Below, piece after piece: positions 9,628 to 18,753 of a stretch of DNA of 64,000 bases (the first letter of the stretch is position 1; the number at the start of each line of letters is the position of its first letter). The DNA comes from Maribellus sp. YY47 (GTDB lineage: Bacteria > Bacteroidota > Bacteroidia > Bacteroidales > Prolixibacteraceae). Made by a program: the position numbers and the translations under genes. The notes under the pieces were generated by a model that ran no database searches, was not told where the DNA came from, and saw nothing but the letters and a program-made list of their open reading frames with translations. The stretch is taken from NCBI RefSeq assembly GCF_023111095.1, contig NZ_JALGYW010000002.1:62001-126000 (forward strand), read 5' to 3'.

Positions 9628-10992
9628 ATGAGAAAGATTTTATTGAATATTATTGTCCTCCTGCTTCCGGCAATGCTGGTAGTGGCCGAAACGGAAAATG
9701 AAATCACCCCGAAAACAGCATTAAAAGCCTATTTAAACAATGGCGATAATTCGTTTAAATGGGAAGTTCAGGATCAGCTAACAGCCGATGGAGTTACGCT
9801 GTACCGTGTTATTTTCACTTCGCAAACCTGGCGCGATCTGGTTTGGAAACACGAACTCACCATCATGGTTCCCGACGACTTGAAACACCACGATGCCTTG
9901 CTTTTTATTACCGGAGGAAGTGTAAAAAACGGCGAACCCAACATTCATCAATGGGATAAAGATGAAATAAAAATGTTCAGTCAAATGGCGATTACCAACA
10001 AAGCCATCACTGCCATCGTGTGGCAGGTTCCGAACCAGCCCATTTTTGACGGAAAAAAGGAAGACGAAATTATTTCCTACACCTTTCATAATTTCCAGAG
10101 CGACAACGATTATACCTGGCCGCTTTTATTTCCGATGACCAAAAGTGCCATCCGCGCCATGGATGCCATTCAGGAGTTTGCCAAAAAAGATTTAAAAACA
10201 AAAGTAAACGAGTTTGTGGTGTCAGGCGCTTCCAAACGCGGCTGGACAACCTGGCTAACAGGTGCCAGCGATAAACGGGTAAAAGCGATCGGCCCAATGG
10301 TGATCGACATGCTAAACATGCAGGTAAATATCCCTTACCACAAAACAGCCTGGGGCGAATACAGTATCCAAATTGAGGATTACGTAAAACTGGGGGTTGC
10401 ACAACAAGTAGGCTCTGAAGAAGGAAATGCACTGGTTCAAATGGTGGATCCGTATTCGTACCGAAAGGCGCTGACCATGCCCAAGATGATCTTCAACGGT
10501 GCCAACGATGAATACTGGCCGGTGGATGCCATGAAAAATTACATCGACAGTATTCCGGGCGACAATCATCTTTGCTACATTCCGAATGCCGGCCACGGAC
10601 TGGGCGACAAAACAAAGGCTTTAACAACCTTGAGTGCCTTTTTTGGAGAAGCCATTACCGGCAATAAACATCCTGTGTGTGACTATTCCATTTCAGTAAA
10701 CGATGGCACTGTTACCCTCAAAATGAAAGCCGATGGCAATTTACTCGAAGATGCCATTTTATGGAGTGCAGAATCGGATGACCGCGACATTCGCGACAAC
10801 ACGTGGACAGAAAAAAGCCTGGGAGAAAAAGGAAAGAATGAATTTACGGTCACCCTTAAACTACCCGAATCAGGCTATAAAGCATTTTACGTCGATCTGA
10901 AATACAAAGCTCCATTTGGAGGAGACTACACACAAAGTACCCGCATGTTTTTGATGAACGACCAAAAAGTCTTGTTGGATCGCGGAGAATAA
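9628..10992 (+). CDS. PhoPQ-activated pathogenicity-related (PqaA-type) hydrolase
   Basis: A 454-aa secreted protein of the PhoPQ_related/PqaA family, an alpha/beta-hydrolase fold group of poorly known substrate. Evidence: WRDLVWKHELTIMVP (68-82), a long LLFITGG strand (91-97), and the nucleophile elbow GASKRG (200-205) with Ser202. The ATG at 9628 starts a signal peptide (MRKILLNIIVLLLPAMLVVA); the reading frame extends 5' to 9559, but that extension is translated from the inverted-repeat element and is rejected as a start. It is followed 13 bp later by the ceramidase-like gene, with which it is probably translated from one transcript. The reaction is plausibly ester or amide hydrolysis, inferred from fold only. 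Confidence 0.85.
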   Translation: MRKILLNIIVLLLPAMLVVAETENEITPKTALKAYLNNGDNSFKWEVQDQLTADGVTLYRVIFTSQTWRDLVWKHELTIMVPDDLKHHDALLFITGGSVKNGEPNIHQWDKDEIKMFSQMAITNKAITAIVWQVPNQPIFDGKKEDEIISYTFHNFQSDNDYTWPLLFPMTKSAIRAMDAIQEFAKKDLKTKVNEFVVSGASKRGWTTWLTGASDKRVKAIGPMVIDMLNMQVNIPYHKTAWGEYSIQIEDYVKLGVAQQVGSEEGNALVQMVDPYSYRKALTMPKMIFNGANDEYWPVDAMKNYIDSIPGDNHLCYIPNAGHGLGDKTKALTTLSAFFGEAITGNKHPVCDYSISVNDGTVTLKMKADGNLLEDAILWSAESDDRDIRDNTWTEKSLGEKGKNEFTVTLKLPESGYKAFYVDLKYKAPFGGDYTQSTRMFLMNDQKVLLDRGE

Positions 10993-11005
10993 AAAGGATA
11001 AAACC

Positions 11006-12283
11006 ATGCTAAAGCTAATAACTATTCTCTTTGTAATATGGAGTGTTGCCTTGCAGGGATCTGCACAAACTTTTAAAGCCGGCGCCGCCATCCGTGATAT
11101 TACCCCCGATCATCTGATCCCCATTTCGGGTGGAATGGGTGAGCCGGTAATGCCAACCGCTTACCAGGGAAAACTTACCGTTCGTGCACTGGTGCTGGAA
11201 AAAGGCACTACCAAAGTGGCCATCGTTGGCATCGACAATATTGGCTGGCCTGCATATCTGGGTGATCGTTCGCGAGCGTTGATAAAGGAAATTGCACCCG
11301 AAAATGTGCTGATTGGCGTTACGCATACCCACAGCGCGCCCGATGCTTACGGCTTTCCGGATGAAAACGGAAATACCGGGGCCGATCTGGATTATCTGAA
11401 TTGGTGCGTCGCCCAAATTGCGGATGCGGTTAACGAGGCAGCAAAAAATACTCAGCCGGCAGACTTAAAAACCGCAGTTGCCGAAGCCAAAGGAAAAATA
11501 GCATACAACTACTATGCACCCCGTCTTTACGATCCACGAATGGGTGTTATTCAGGCTCTTGCAACAGTCGGAGAAAAAAAGGGGAAACCCATTGCCACTT
11601 TGGTAAATTATGCCACTCACCCCGAAATTCTGGGAACAAAAAGACAACTGATGAGCCCGGATTTGTGCGGTCCACTCTACGACAGAATTGAATCAAAAGC
11701 AGGAGGCATTGCCCTATTTATGAATAGTGCACAGGGTGGAATGGTAACTGCCGATACTCGACTTGAAAATGGCGGAGAGGCCAACGACTGGAACGAATGC
11801 ATCCGCATCGGGAATTTAATGGCCGACGAGGCTCTTCGGATTATCGCCCCGGCACCCATTCAGCAAGATCCGCAATTGTACTGCGCGGCAGAGACGATCG
11901 AACTTCCGGTGGAAAACAAGACCATGCAATTTGTATTCAAACAATCGCCGGTGGCAAAACTGGCAGAAAAGCAAACCGATGATTATAGCAAAGTTACCAC
12001 GCAGGTAAACCTGTTAAACATTGGCACAGCGCAGGCACTTACCATTCCGGGAGAAGCGCTTCCAAATATTGGGTTCTTCCTGAAACGTCACCTCAAAACC
12101 GAGCAGCCTTTTCTGTTTGGCTTAACCAACGATGCCTTTGGCTACATGCTTACCAAGGAAGATTTCAATAGTTTTGAAAGATATAATTACATTTCCCGAA
12201 CCTCACTGGGCGAAATGACTGCTGAAATTTATGAGCAGGCGGCGCTGAAATTTATTAAGGAAAGTCCGGCGGCAGATAAATAA
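11006..12283 (+). CDS. neutral/alkaline ceramidase N-terminal-domain protein 1
   Basis: A 425-aa secreted protein resembling the N-terminal catalytic domain of neutral ceramidases (zinc amidases). A signal peptide is followed by KAGAAIRDITPD, the family's opening motif (residues 24-35). The zinc-ligand signature THTHSAPD sits at 106-113 (His107, His109), and a further NYATHPE motif near 205 supplies another probable ligand. True bacterial neutral ceramidases are about 650-700 aa with an extra C-terminal domain that is missing here, so activity on ceramide should not be assumed; related short proteins are common in polysaccharide loci. It ends just before a strong hairpin (12289-12325). The C-terminal sequence is echoed by a remnant at 13598-13702. 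Confidence 0.82.
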   Translation: MLKLITILFVIWSVALQGSAQTFKAGAAIRDITPDHLIPISGGMGEPVMPTAYQGKLTVRALVLEKGTTKVAIVGIDNIGWPAYLGDRSRALIKEIAPENVLIGVTHTHSAPDAYGFPDENGNTGADLDYLNWCVAQIADAVNEAAKNTQPADLKTAVAEAKGKIAYNYYAPRLYDPRMGVIQALATVGEKKGKPIATLVNYATHPEILGTKRQLMSPDLCGPLYDRIESKAGGIALFMNSAQGGMVTADTRLENGGEANDWNECIRIGNLMADEALRIIAPAPIQQDPQLYCAAETIELPVENKTMQFVFKQSPVAKLAEKQTDDYSKVTTQVNLLNIGTAQALTIPGEALPNIGFFLKRHLKTEQPFLFGLTNDAFGYMLTKEDFNSFERYNYISRTSLGEMTAEIYEQAALKFIKESPAADK

Positions 12284-12288
12284 GCTTT

Positions 12289-12325
12289 ATATTTACGGAA
12301 CGACTTAAAGTTGTTCCGTAAATAT
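12289..12325 (+). terminator. 18-bp stem-loop after ceramidase-like gene
   Basis: Left arm 12289-12306 and right arm 12308-12325 are complementary with a single G-T wobble (ATATTTACGGAAC pairs with GTTCCGTAAATAT), so the loop is very short (about CTTAAAG). It begins six bases after the ceramidase-like stop codon. There is no long T-run, so it may be an intrinsic terminator of the Bacteroidota type, an RNA-processing hairpin, or a scar of the rearrangement noted downstream. Confidence 0.6.
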
Positions 12326-12352
12326 TTGCAACACTAAACCAACAACCGTCTG

Positions 12353-13597
12353 ATGAAATCAAAGCTATTTCTCCTGTTAATTCTATCATTTTGTGGCTTT
12401 TTCTCAAAGGGACAGGACATTGTCCAACAACATTCAAAAAGTATTCGTTCGTTTGGCGTACTTCCGGAAAATACAGCTGAGATAAATAAAGTCAATCTTC
12501 AAAAAGCCATCGATTGGGCTGCAACAAATGGTGCCGCACTTTTTGTTGAACCTAGCGATAAGCCTTACGAAGTTTCCGGTGGTCTTGTCCTGAAAAAGAA
12601 TGTATCGCTGATTGGAGTTCATGGGCCTGTTCCGCGTAGTACAAGGCATCCGGAGAAACAGCAGCCAGTTGGGAGTGTTTTTGCTGTTCGTGACACCCAA
12701 CAACCATTTATTACGGTTGAAAGCAGTACCCAAATCAAAGGAATTCAGTTTTGGTATCCCGAACAAAGTATAAAAGATCCTTCTAAGGTAATTCCCTACC
12801 CGCCAACAATTCAGGTTTCACAAACCTCAAATACCGAAGGTGTTTTGCTTGAAAACTTAACTTTTTACGGCGAATATATGGCGATGGATTTTAATGCTTC
12901 GCCCGAACATCCCTGCGAATTAATTCAATTTGAAAACTGCCACGGTTATCCCCAGGGCGGCGAATTCATCCGAATCGATTATTGCTACGATATTCCGCGA
13001 ATTTTACATTGCCATGTTAATCCGGCCGTTCAGCGCCAGTTGGGTGGTCAGTACCCGCGGGCGATGGTTGATGCCGTTGTTGCACAGCAAAAATATTCTT
13101 ATGCGATCAATCACACCGATAATGCCCAGATGATGGACGTTTTCACGTTTGGAAATTATGGAGGAATCTGGCTTGGACCCGCAACTTACGGGCAACTTAC
13201 TAACTTCAATCTCGATTGTGTGGCGGTTGGAATTTACAAACAGGGCGACAGTTCCAAAAACCGAAACTGGATGATTGCACAAGGCTCTATTATTGCCAAT
13301 ACCGGGCCAGCATTGGAAGATGTCCATCCGATTATTGTTGAGGGCAAAGGGCATATAGCGCTCACTAATGTTGAAGCTTTCTCCGGTGAAAATTCAGCCT
13401 TGAGTAATTTTGGACAGTCGTGGGATTTTATGACCGTCCGGGGAAACGAAAAATGCACGATCAGCCTGTTTGGTTGCCGGATGCGGGATTACAATACCGA
13501 ACAACCTATTTCAGTTTTAAACCCTGCAGCAATAATTCAGGCTGAAGCTTGTATTGACAAAAACGAAAATCCTTTTCGCTTAGAACCGGAGAAATAA
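12353..13597 (+). CDS. secreted right-handed beta-helix (pectate-lyase-like) protein
   Basis: A 414-aa protein with a signal peptide (LLLILSFCGFFSKGQ). It opens with SIRSFGVLPENTAEINKVN, a variant of the usual start of pectate_lyase_3 / GH28-type beta-helices (normally a 'DFGA..DG..D....' motif), followed by LQKAIDWAATNGAALFVE. Regular strand-turn repeats (for example GVLLENLTFYGEYMAMDF and HIALTNVEAFSGENSALSNF) support a beta-helix. The catalytic residues of polygalacturonases (NTD, DD, HG) are not evident, so lyase, hydrolase or simple binding function remains open. It is separated from the ceramidase-like gene by a hairpin, and its stop is followed in frame by a ceramidase-like C-terminal remnant, so this gene may have been inserted. 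Confidence 0.7.
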   Translation: MKSKLFLLLILSFCGFFSKGQDIVQQHSKSIRSFGVLPENTAEINKVNLQKAIDWAATNGAALFVEPSDKPYEVSGGLVLKKNVSLIGVHGPVPRSTRHPEKQQPVGSVFAVRDTQQPFITVESSTQIKGIQFWYPEQSIKDPSKVIPYPPTIQVSQTSNTEGVLLENLTFYGEYMAMDFNASPEHPCELIQFENCHGYPQGGEFIRIDYCYDIPRILHCHVNPAVQRQLGGQYPRAMVDAVVAQQKYSYAINHTDNAQMMDVFTFGNYGGIWLGPATYGQLTNFNLDCVAVGIYKQGDSSKNRNWMIAQGSIIANTGPALEDVHPIIVEGKGHIALTNVEAFSGENSALSNFGQSWDFMTVRGNEKCTISLFGCRMRDYNTEQPISVLNPAAIIQAEACIDKNENPFRLEPEK

Positions 13598-13702
13598 ATT
13601 TTTTATGGATATTTTTCAAAAACTTCGTTGGGCAAAACGACTGCCGAAACTTTTGATCGGGAAGCCTTGAAGTTTATAAACCAAAGTCCGGCGACAAAAT
13701 AA
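13598..13702 (+). pseudogene. C-terminal remnant of a ceramidase-like gene
   Basis: Directly after the beta-helix stop, the same frame reads 34 open codons ending at a TAA (13700-13702). Its TSLGKTTAE...ALKFINQSPATK aligns with the last residues of the complete ceramidase-like protein at 11006-12283 (TSLGEMTAE...ALKFIKESPAADK); the shared run starts at a YGYFSK / YNYISR segment. DNA also matches (AGTCCGGCG just before both stops), and a CTAAACCAA leader follows each copy before the next gene's start. No start codon or catalytic domain is attached. It is best read as the tail of a truncated or recombined paralogue. Confidence 0.75.
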
Positions 13703-13724
13703 ATCTTCAACTAAACCAATAAAA

Positions 13725-14573
13725 ATGAAAAACAACGTTTTAGACCTTGCTCTTTTACTTTTGACCGTATTCTCCTGTATCGGACAAAACGTAAGCGGAC
13801 AAACTGCGAATTCAGCAATTGTCTTACCATCACGCGGTTTCTGTGCACACCGCGGCGCCATGAAAACACATCCTGAAAATACAATTCCAGCCTATCAGGC
13901 AGCCATTAACGCGGGCGCCCACATGATTGAACTGGATGTGTGGCTTACAAAAGACGGGGAAATGGTTGTTATTCACGACAACACGGTTGACCGCACTACC
14001 AATGGCTCGGGAAGAATATCAGAATTAACGCTGGCAAAAATTAAGAAGCTGGACGCCGGAAGTTGGAAATCTCCGGAATTTGAAGGAGTAAGGATTCCCA
14101 CTTTTGAAGAAGCCTTGAAAGTGATGCCCCGGAATATCTGGTTAAATATTCACATGAAAGAAGAAAATGAAGCACCGGCGCTTGTCGCTGAAGTACTGAA
14201 AAAAGAAAACCGGCTCCACCAGGCATTTCTGGCGTGTAGTGTAGAAGCTGCTAAAAAGGCCAGAGAAAAAGTCCCGGAGATACTGATCTGCAACATGGAC
14301 CAACAATTCTCCACAGAAGATTATGTAAATACCACGATAAATTCGGAGGCCGACTTTATTCAGTTGAGCGGTGAAATTACGCCCGATTTTGAACAACACA
14401 TCCAGCGGTTAAAACAGAAGAATATTCGGGTAAACTATTTTGGTACCGATTCGCCTGAAAAAATAAAACTTCTGTTTCAATACCAGGTTGAATTCCCGCT
14501 GGTCAACGACATTGTTCACACCATCGAACTGGGGAAAGATTATGGCATTACGCCGGTTGTTCCTGAATTCTAA
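13725..14573 (+). CDS. glycerophosphodiester phosphodiesterase-family protein, secreted
   Basis: A 282-aa GDPD-family TIM-barrel enzyme with a signal peptide. The family hydrolyses phosphodiesters such as glycerophosphodiesters to an alcohol and glycerol-3-phosphate, with metal help. Catalytic features are visible: HRG at 42-44, the ENT motif at 51-53, ELDVWLTKDG (69-78, metal-binding Glu69 and Asp71) and HD at 84-85. It is last in the plus-strand cluster and converges, with only 24 bp between them, on the broken alpha/beta hydrolase. Some relatives act on sugar- or lipid-phosphodiesters other than glycerophosphodiesters, so the substrate is open. Confidence 0.9.
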   Translation: MKNNVLDLALLLLTVFSCIGQNVSGQTANSAIVLPSRGFCAHRGAMKTHPENTIPAYQAAINAGAHMIELDVWLTKDGEMVVIHDNTVDRTTNGSGRISELTLAKIKKLDAGSWKSPEFEGVRIPTFEEALKVMPRNIWLNIHMKEENEAPALVAEVLKKENRLHQAFLACSVEAAKKAREKVPEILICNMDQQFSTEDYVNTTINSEADFIQLSGEITPDFEQHIQRLKQKNIRVNYFGTDSPEKIKLLFQYQVEFPLVNDIVHTIELGKDYGITPVVPEF

Positions 14574-14597
14574 CTGAAGCGTACTTTCACAAAACGA

Positions 14598-15560
14598 CTA
14601 ACGGAGATACTCCTCAAAAAAGGCATCCATTTTCTTTTGCAGGTATTCGTTGGGACGAACTGCGATGTCCATGGCGTGTGGCCATAAAGGCAAACGGTAA
14701 TACACATTCGGGACACCCAGCCGGTTAAGCCTTACGTGCAGCGTGTCGGACTGAGGAGGAGGAAGCAAATTATCGGAAGTTCCCTGGAAAATCAATGTTG
14801 GCGGCAGATCTTTGTTCAAGTATTGAGCAGGCGAAGCCTCCCGGTACAATTAGGGCTTTTCACTATACTGATGCCCGATGAAATCAGTCACCATATACTG
14901 CGTTTGCGCATAAGGAGTGGTCATGTCCACCGGGCCGTAAATATCGACCACCGCCTTCACTTTATGCCGTTGAGGATTTTCCCATCCGTAGCCCGCCAAC
15001 ATTGCCAAATGCGCGCCAGCAGAGCCGCCAATCAAAGCTACCCGGGTTGTGTCGTAGCCATAGGTATCGCCGTTTTTGAAAAGAAAGTCCACAGCATCCA
15101 TCACATCTTCAACAGCTGCTGGATAAATACTGTCCTTTTTCAACCGGTACGAAATAGTAGCCGTTACGTATTCTTTTTGTGCATAGTCCAGCAGGTACAC
15201 CAGGTAATCCTGCCGCTTTCCACTTCGCCAGCCGCCTCCGTGAATAAAAACCAGCAAAGGCGCTTTTTCTGTTAATTCCTTCTGTTTGTAAATATCCAGT
15301 TGAAGTGACTTCCCGCTTGCATTTTTGTATTCAATATCCTTGAACGATTCAATGGTCGCTGGTACTTCGGGATCCCTGTCAATCAAGCTTTCCAGGCCAA
15401 CTCCGATGGCCAGGTAGTCGAGCGTTTCAAAATGATAACCAATGGGAGCTTTCTCCGGAAACAGAAATCCGATGCATCTCGGCACCAACATCAAAACAAC
15501 AAAGAGCGTCAGCATGACCAGCAATCCTTTTCCGATTCGTTTTAGTGCGCTTTTTGCCAT
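14598..15560 (-). pseudogene. alpha/beta hydrolase (BD-FAE/lipase-like), interrupted by in-frame TAA
   Basis: A single 320-codon frame broken by TAA at 14850-14852 (codon 237). The first part has an N-terminal membrane anchor (residues 13-33), the oxyanion motif HGGGW (107-111) and the nucleophile elbow GGSAGAH (178-184, Ser180). The part after the stop continues the family in the same frame, KDLPPTLIFQGTSDN..P, supplying the expected catalytic Asp (codon 263) and His (codon 295, WPHAMD). The stop therefore separates the serine from Asp-His. A Gln CAA to TAA change is the simplest explanation; sequencing error or stop read-through is also possible. A TTG beside the stop could in principle restart translation, but the product would lack the serine. 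It is the last gene of the minus-strand operon, 29 bp after the second ceramidase-like gene. Confidence 0.85.
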
Positions 15561-15589
15561 ATTTTCTATTTTTGTGTTTCCGTCAGGTT

Positions 15590-17149
15590 TTATTTCCCGC
15601 TCAATTCAAACAACATTTCCTGAATATTTTTGTGGAGCAAAGGAGCCGTTTCCTTCCCCAGTGAATTTTCTTCGCCATACTGCGCTTTTTCGCGTCCATA
15701 TGCAAAAGGAGCTTTTACATCCCACTGACTTTTGGGAATAATATAACCGATTTCGTCGTTGGCCAGTCCCAAAATAAATTTAAAATCGCCCGACATCATT
15801 TCACGAATCGGTGGCACTTCAACTGGCTGAACTCCCAGATCGCCTTCCGGCAGCGCATCCACTCCCCCATTTACAATTTCAGGATAAATCTCACCGGGAA
15901 TGGTTACAAACGACATCGGCCCAATATTAAAAGCTGAAAGCTCTGAACGCATTTTCATCCAGCCGCTTGTGCCTCTGTCCATCACTCCGAGCGCTGTTGC
16001 CAGCTTGAAGAGGCTATTGTCGATTGGCAGCGAAAGGGTGCGAACCAGCAAAGAAATACTTGCCGAATCAATAACGGCATCGGGTTGTTCCATTGCATTC
16101 AGCGCCAGCATCGAAAGCGTTTTTCCTTCGGCAGCAGCCTTTTCAAACGAAGCTTCTTTAAACTCCTCTCCTGTAAACGGGTCTTTTACGGCCAGCGAAG
16201 GATGCGTACACATTAAACCGCCAACCGCTCCGTTCATGCAAATACAAACACCGCCCACTCCGGCTTTCATCAAAGTTTCGCCGTTAAAAACACCTTTCTC
16301 TACTCCTTCGCGCACAAAATGCGGAAAGTCAGAAGAAATAAGCAGGTTTTTACTCCAAAGTGTTTCGGGGTGATTTCCCCAGGCGACAACCGTTCCCAAA
16401 ACCTGATCATTCTCCTTATCCACAGCCTTTATCATTCGCAGTCCTGAATCAAAAACTTCAGGTTTACGCGTATCTTTTACCAGCGGAATCGCTCCTGTCA
16501 GGTCCTGCGAAATCTCCAGCCGGGCCGGTCGCAAATTTTTTGATGCTTCCTCCACCGATTTTACAATCTGACCTTTTACAAACTTCATATAATCGGGATT
16601 GATGCCGCTTTTGAAAGGCGTTTTCCCCCAAAGGCCAAGCAAATCGGCCGATTCGTGCGTATGTGTGGATGCAACAATTGCATAAGAGATTCCCGCTTCT
16701 TTGGGAATCATTTTTCGGACATCCACAATATCGTCGTGCATAAAACCAATAGCATCGATAATGACAATTGCCAGCCGGGTGGTGCCGTCATCCAAAATCA
16801 TGGTGCGCGCCCAGGTATCATCGTGAACTCCGTTGGCGGGTTTACTGTTGCTAAAACCCGCTATCCAAACCAGATCGAATTTACCGTTGCCGTTTCCGTC
16901 GATGAAAGTATCTCCGTCCTTCGGTTTGTATTTGGCGTCGTCGTTTTTGTCCACCCAGCGATCCGGAACTTCAGGAGTGATCGGCACTGCCGCAAAACCG
17001 GCTTTTAATCCGGCGGGAGACGTTCCCGTAACTTTTAAGTCGGCAGAATAACCGGGATGTCTGTCTTTCATATTGGTCAACATCCACACCATCAATCCAA
17101 CAAATAAAACAGCCAGTACAACTCCGATTCTTTTAACTACTTTCTTCAT
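15590..17149 (-). CDS. neutral/alkaline ceramidase N-terminal-domain protein 2
   Basis: A 519-aa protein with an N-terminal signal anchor (residues 5-25). It has the family opening LKAGFAAVPITPE (48-60), then an insertion rich in Asp/Asn (DKNDDAKYKPKDGD and DGNGNGKFD, 67-92) that resembles calcium-binding loops. The zinc signature STHTHESAD is at 161-169 (His163, His165), and AWGNHPETLW supplies a further His. It shares the fold with the protein at 11006-12283 but is divergent and longer. No C-terminal ceramidase domain is present, so lipid amidase activity is unproven. Probable sixth gene of the minus-strand operon, 56 bp after the sulfatase. Confidence 0.82.
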   Translation of the reverse strand: MKKVVKRIGVVLAVLFVGLMVWMLTNMKDRHPGYSADLKVTGTSPAGLKAGFAAVPITPEVPDRWVDKNDDAKYKPKDGDTFIDGNGNGKFDLVWIAGFSNSKPANGVHDDTWARTMILDDGTTRLAIVIIDAIGFMHDDIVDVRKMIPKEAGISYAIVASTHTHESADLLGLWGKTPFKSGINPDYMKFVKGQIVKSVEEASKNLRPARLEISQDLTGAIPLVKDTRKPEVFDSGLRMIKAVDKENDQVLGTVVAWGNHPETLWSKNLLISSDFPHFVREGVEKGVFNGETLMKAGVGGVCICMNGAVGGLMCTHPSLAVKDPFTGEEFKEASFEKAAAEGKTLSMLALNAMEQPDAVIDSASISLLVRTLSLPIDNSLFKLATALGVMDRGTSGWMKMRSELSAFNIGPMSFVTIPGEIYPEIVNGGVDALPEGDLGVQPVEVPPIREMMSGDFKFILGLANDEIGYIIPKSQWDVKAPFAYGREKAQYGEENSLGKETAPLLHKNIQEMLFELSGK

Positions 17150-17205
17150 TTGTGTTCTGATTCATTTCTATATACAAGGATTAAACCCAGGTTTTACATG
17201 GGTAT

Positions 17206-18753
17206 TTATTCATCATCCGTCCCTTTGTAAGCTTCATTCCATGCTTTCAATCGCTCATTATCTGTTCTTTCATCTTTTGGAAAATTGGGGCTATACAACA
17301 TTACGTTTTGGCAAACCACCAGTTTACCGTCTTTCACAAAATCCTCGCCCCGCTCACTTAAATGCTGAACCATACGTTCTCTCCACTTCTCCAATTCCTT
17401 GGAGAATTTGGAATCTTTTGAAAGTTCATGAATCTCTCCCCGGTCTTTTTCCAAATGGAACAACTGTTCCTCACCGGTTCTGAAAAACCAGATATACTTC
17501 CAGTTTCCATCGGTAAGCGCTGCCCAGTAATTGTCTTGGCTGTAGGTGGTTGTGTGTTCCAAATCGATATAGGGGCGCCAGCTGGCTCCCGGATCTTTAA
17601 TCAGTTGTAAGAGCGACCTTCCATCCATATCGTCGGGAACAGCAGCGCCGGCTGCATCCAGAAAAGTAGGCAGAAAATCACGGAGTTCGGTGGGATTCTC
17701 CAGGTGCGAACCACGTTTTACACCAGCGTTCATGCCTTCCGGCCATTTCACGATAAAAGGAATATGTGCCGAACCTTCGTAAGCATAGGTTTTTCGCCAG
17801 TGATAATGATCCCCCATCATATCGCCATGATCGGACGTAAAGCAAATAATGGAATTCTCATACATCCCTTTTTCTTTTAACGCCTGTATAATCTCCCCCA
17901 CCATTTCGTCGATAAAAGTGATGTTGGCATAATAAAGCCGGCGACTTTCCAGCGCATGTTCGTTCCCAAAATTTCCAAAGGCAGCATCTTTTCCTCCGCC
18001 GTTCGTGTTAAATTCGGCGCACCAGTCGCCAATAAAAGGCGCTGGTATTTTTGCGTCGTTGTACATATTCAGAAAACGTTGCGGCGGATCGTACGGACTG
18101 TGCGGACGCGCAAACGAAACTTTCAGGAACATCGGTTTATTCTGCTTATAGTTTTTGATGAATTCGACAGCCGTTTTTCCGGTCCAGTAAGTGGGATGCA
18201 GTTTTTCATCCAGTTGGTAAACACCCGACCGGTGCTCGTTCCAGCCAATGCCAGTTTGATCCGGGTCTTCTCCCGGCGCCTGCAACTTAAACCAGTCGCG
18301 GTAATCGCTCACAAAGCCATCCTGCTCCACCCGGCCGCTTTCGTCCACCAGGGTTCCGTTAAAGCCGTGCAAAGCCTTTTGTGGAAACCAGTGCATCTTA
18401 CCAATTCCAAAGGTGTAATAACCGGCTTCGCGCAACATTCGGGGCATTTCGTATTTGTACGTTCGGGCCACGCGGCCGTATCCCAGCATCCCGTGATGCC
18501 AGGGCGACAAACCGGTCAGTAAGCCCGATCGTGCCGGAGTACAACTGGGCACCGAAGAATAGCCGTTGGTGAACATCACTCCTTCCTCTGCCAATTGATC
18601 GATATGAGGAGAAATAACGGCTTCATTTCCGGCACAGCCCAAAGCATCGCTTCGTTGCTGGTCAGTCATGATAAAAATAATGTTCGGCGCTTTTTGTCCG
18701 CTTACGAACAAAGAGGTTAACAGGATCAAAAAGAATGTAAAAATTGTTTTCAT
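17206..18753 (-). CDS. S1-family sulfatase 1
   Basis: A 515-aa secreted arylsulfatase-type enzyme that would remove sulfate esters from a glycan. A signal peptide (FFLILLTSLFVSGQ) precedes the metal-binding start of the fold, PNIIFIMTDQQRSDALG (23-39). The formylglycine motif C-T-P-A-R lies at 71-75 (Cys71), followed by SGLLTG, so maturation by an anaerobic sulfatase-maturating enzyme or FGE is required; none is encoded in this window. FTSDHGDMMGDH is the usual second metal and active-site segment. The position in the GH2/ROK/MFS operon suggests a sulfated or partly sulfated substrate. A 117-bp gap separates it from the membrane protein upstream. Confidence 0.93.
   Translation of the reverse strand: MKTIFTFFLILLTSLFVSGQKAPNIIFIMTDQQRSDALGCAGNEAVISPHIDQLAEEGVMFTNGYSSVPSCTPARSGLLTGLSPWHHGMLGYGRVARTYKYEMPRMLREAGYYTFGIGKMHWFPQKALHGFNGTLVDESGRVEQDGFVSDYRDWFKLQAPGEDPDQTGIGWNEHRSGVYQLDEKLHPTYWTGKTAVEFIKNYKQNKPMFLKVSFARPHSPYDPPQRFLNMYNDAKIPAPFIGDWCAEFNTNGGGKDAAFGNFGNEHALESRRLYYANITFIDEMVGEIIQALKEKGMYENSIICFTSDHGDMMGDHYHWRKTYAYEGSAHIPFIVKWPEGMNAGVKRGSHLENPTELRDFLPTFLDAAGAAVPDDMDGRSLLQLIKDPGASWRPYIDLEHTTTYSQDNYWAALTDGNWKYIWFFRTGEEQLFHLEKDRGEIHELSKDSKFSKELEKWRERMVQHLSERGEDFVKDGKLVVCQNVMLYSPNFPKDERTDNERLKAWNEAYKGTDDE

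Noticed and set aside
14598-14849. Separate 83-aa gene starting at TTG
   Set aside because: It is the in-frame continuation of the interrupted alpha/beta hydrolase and carries only its Asp and His.
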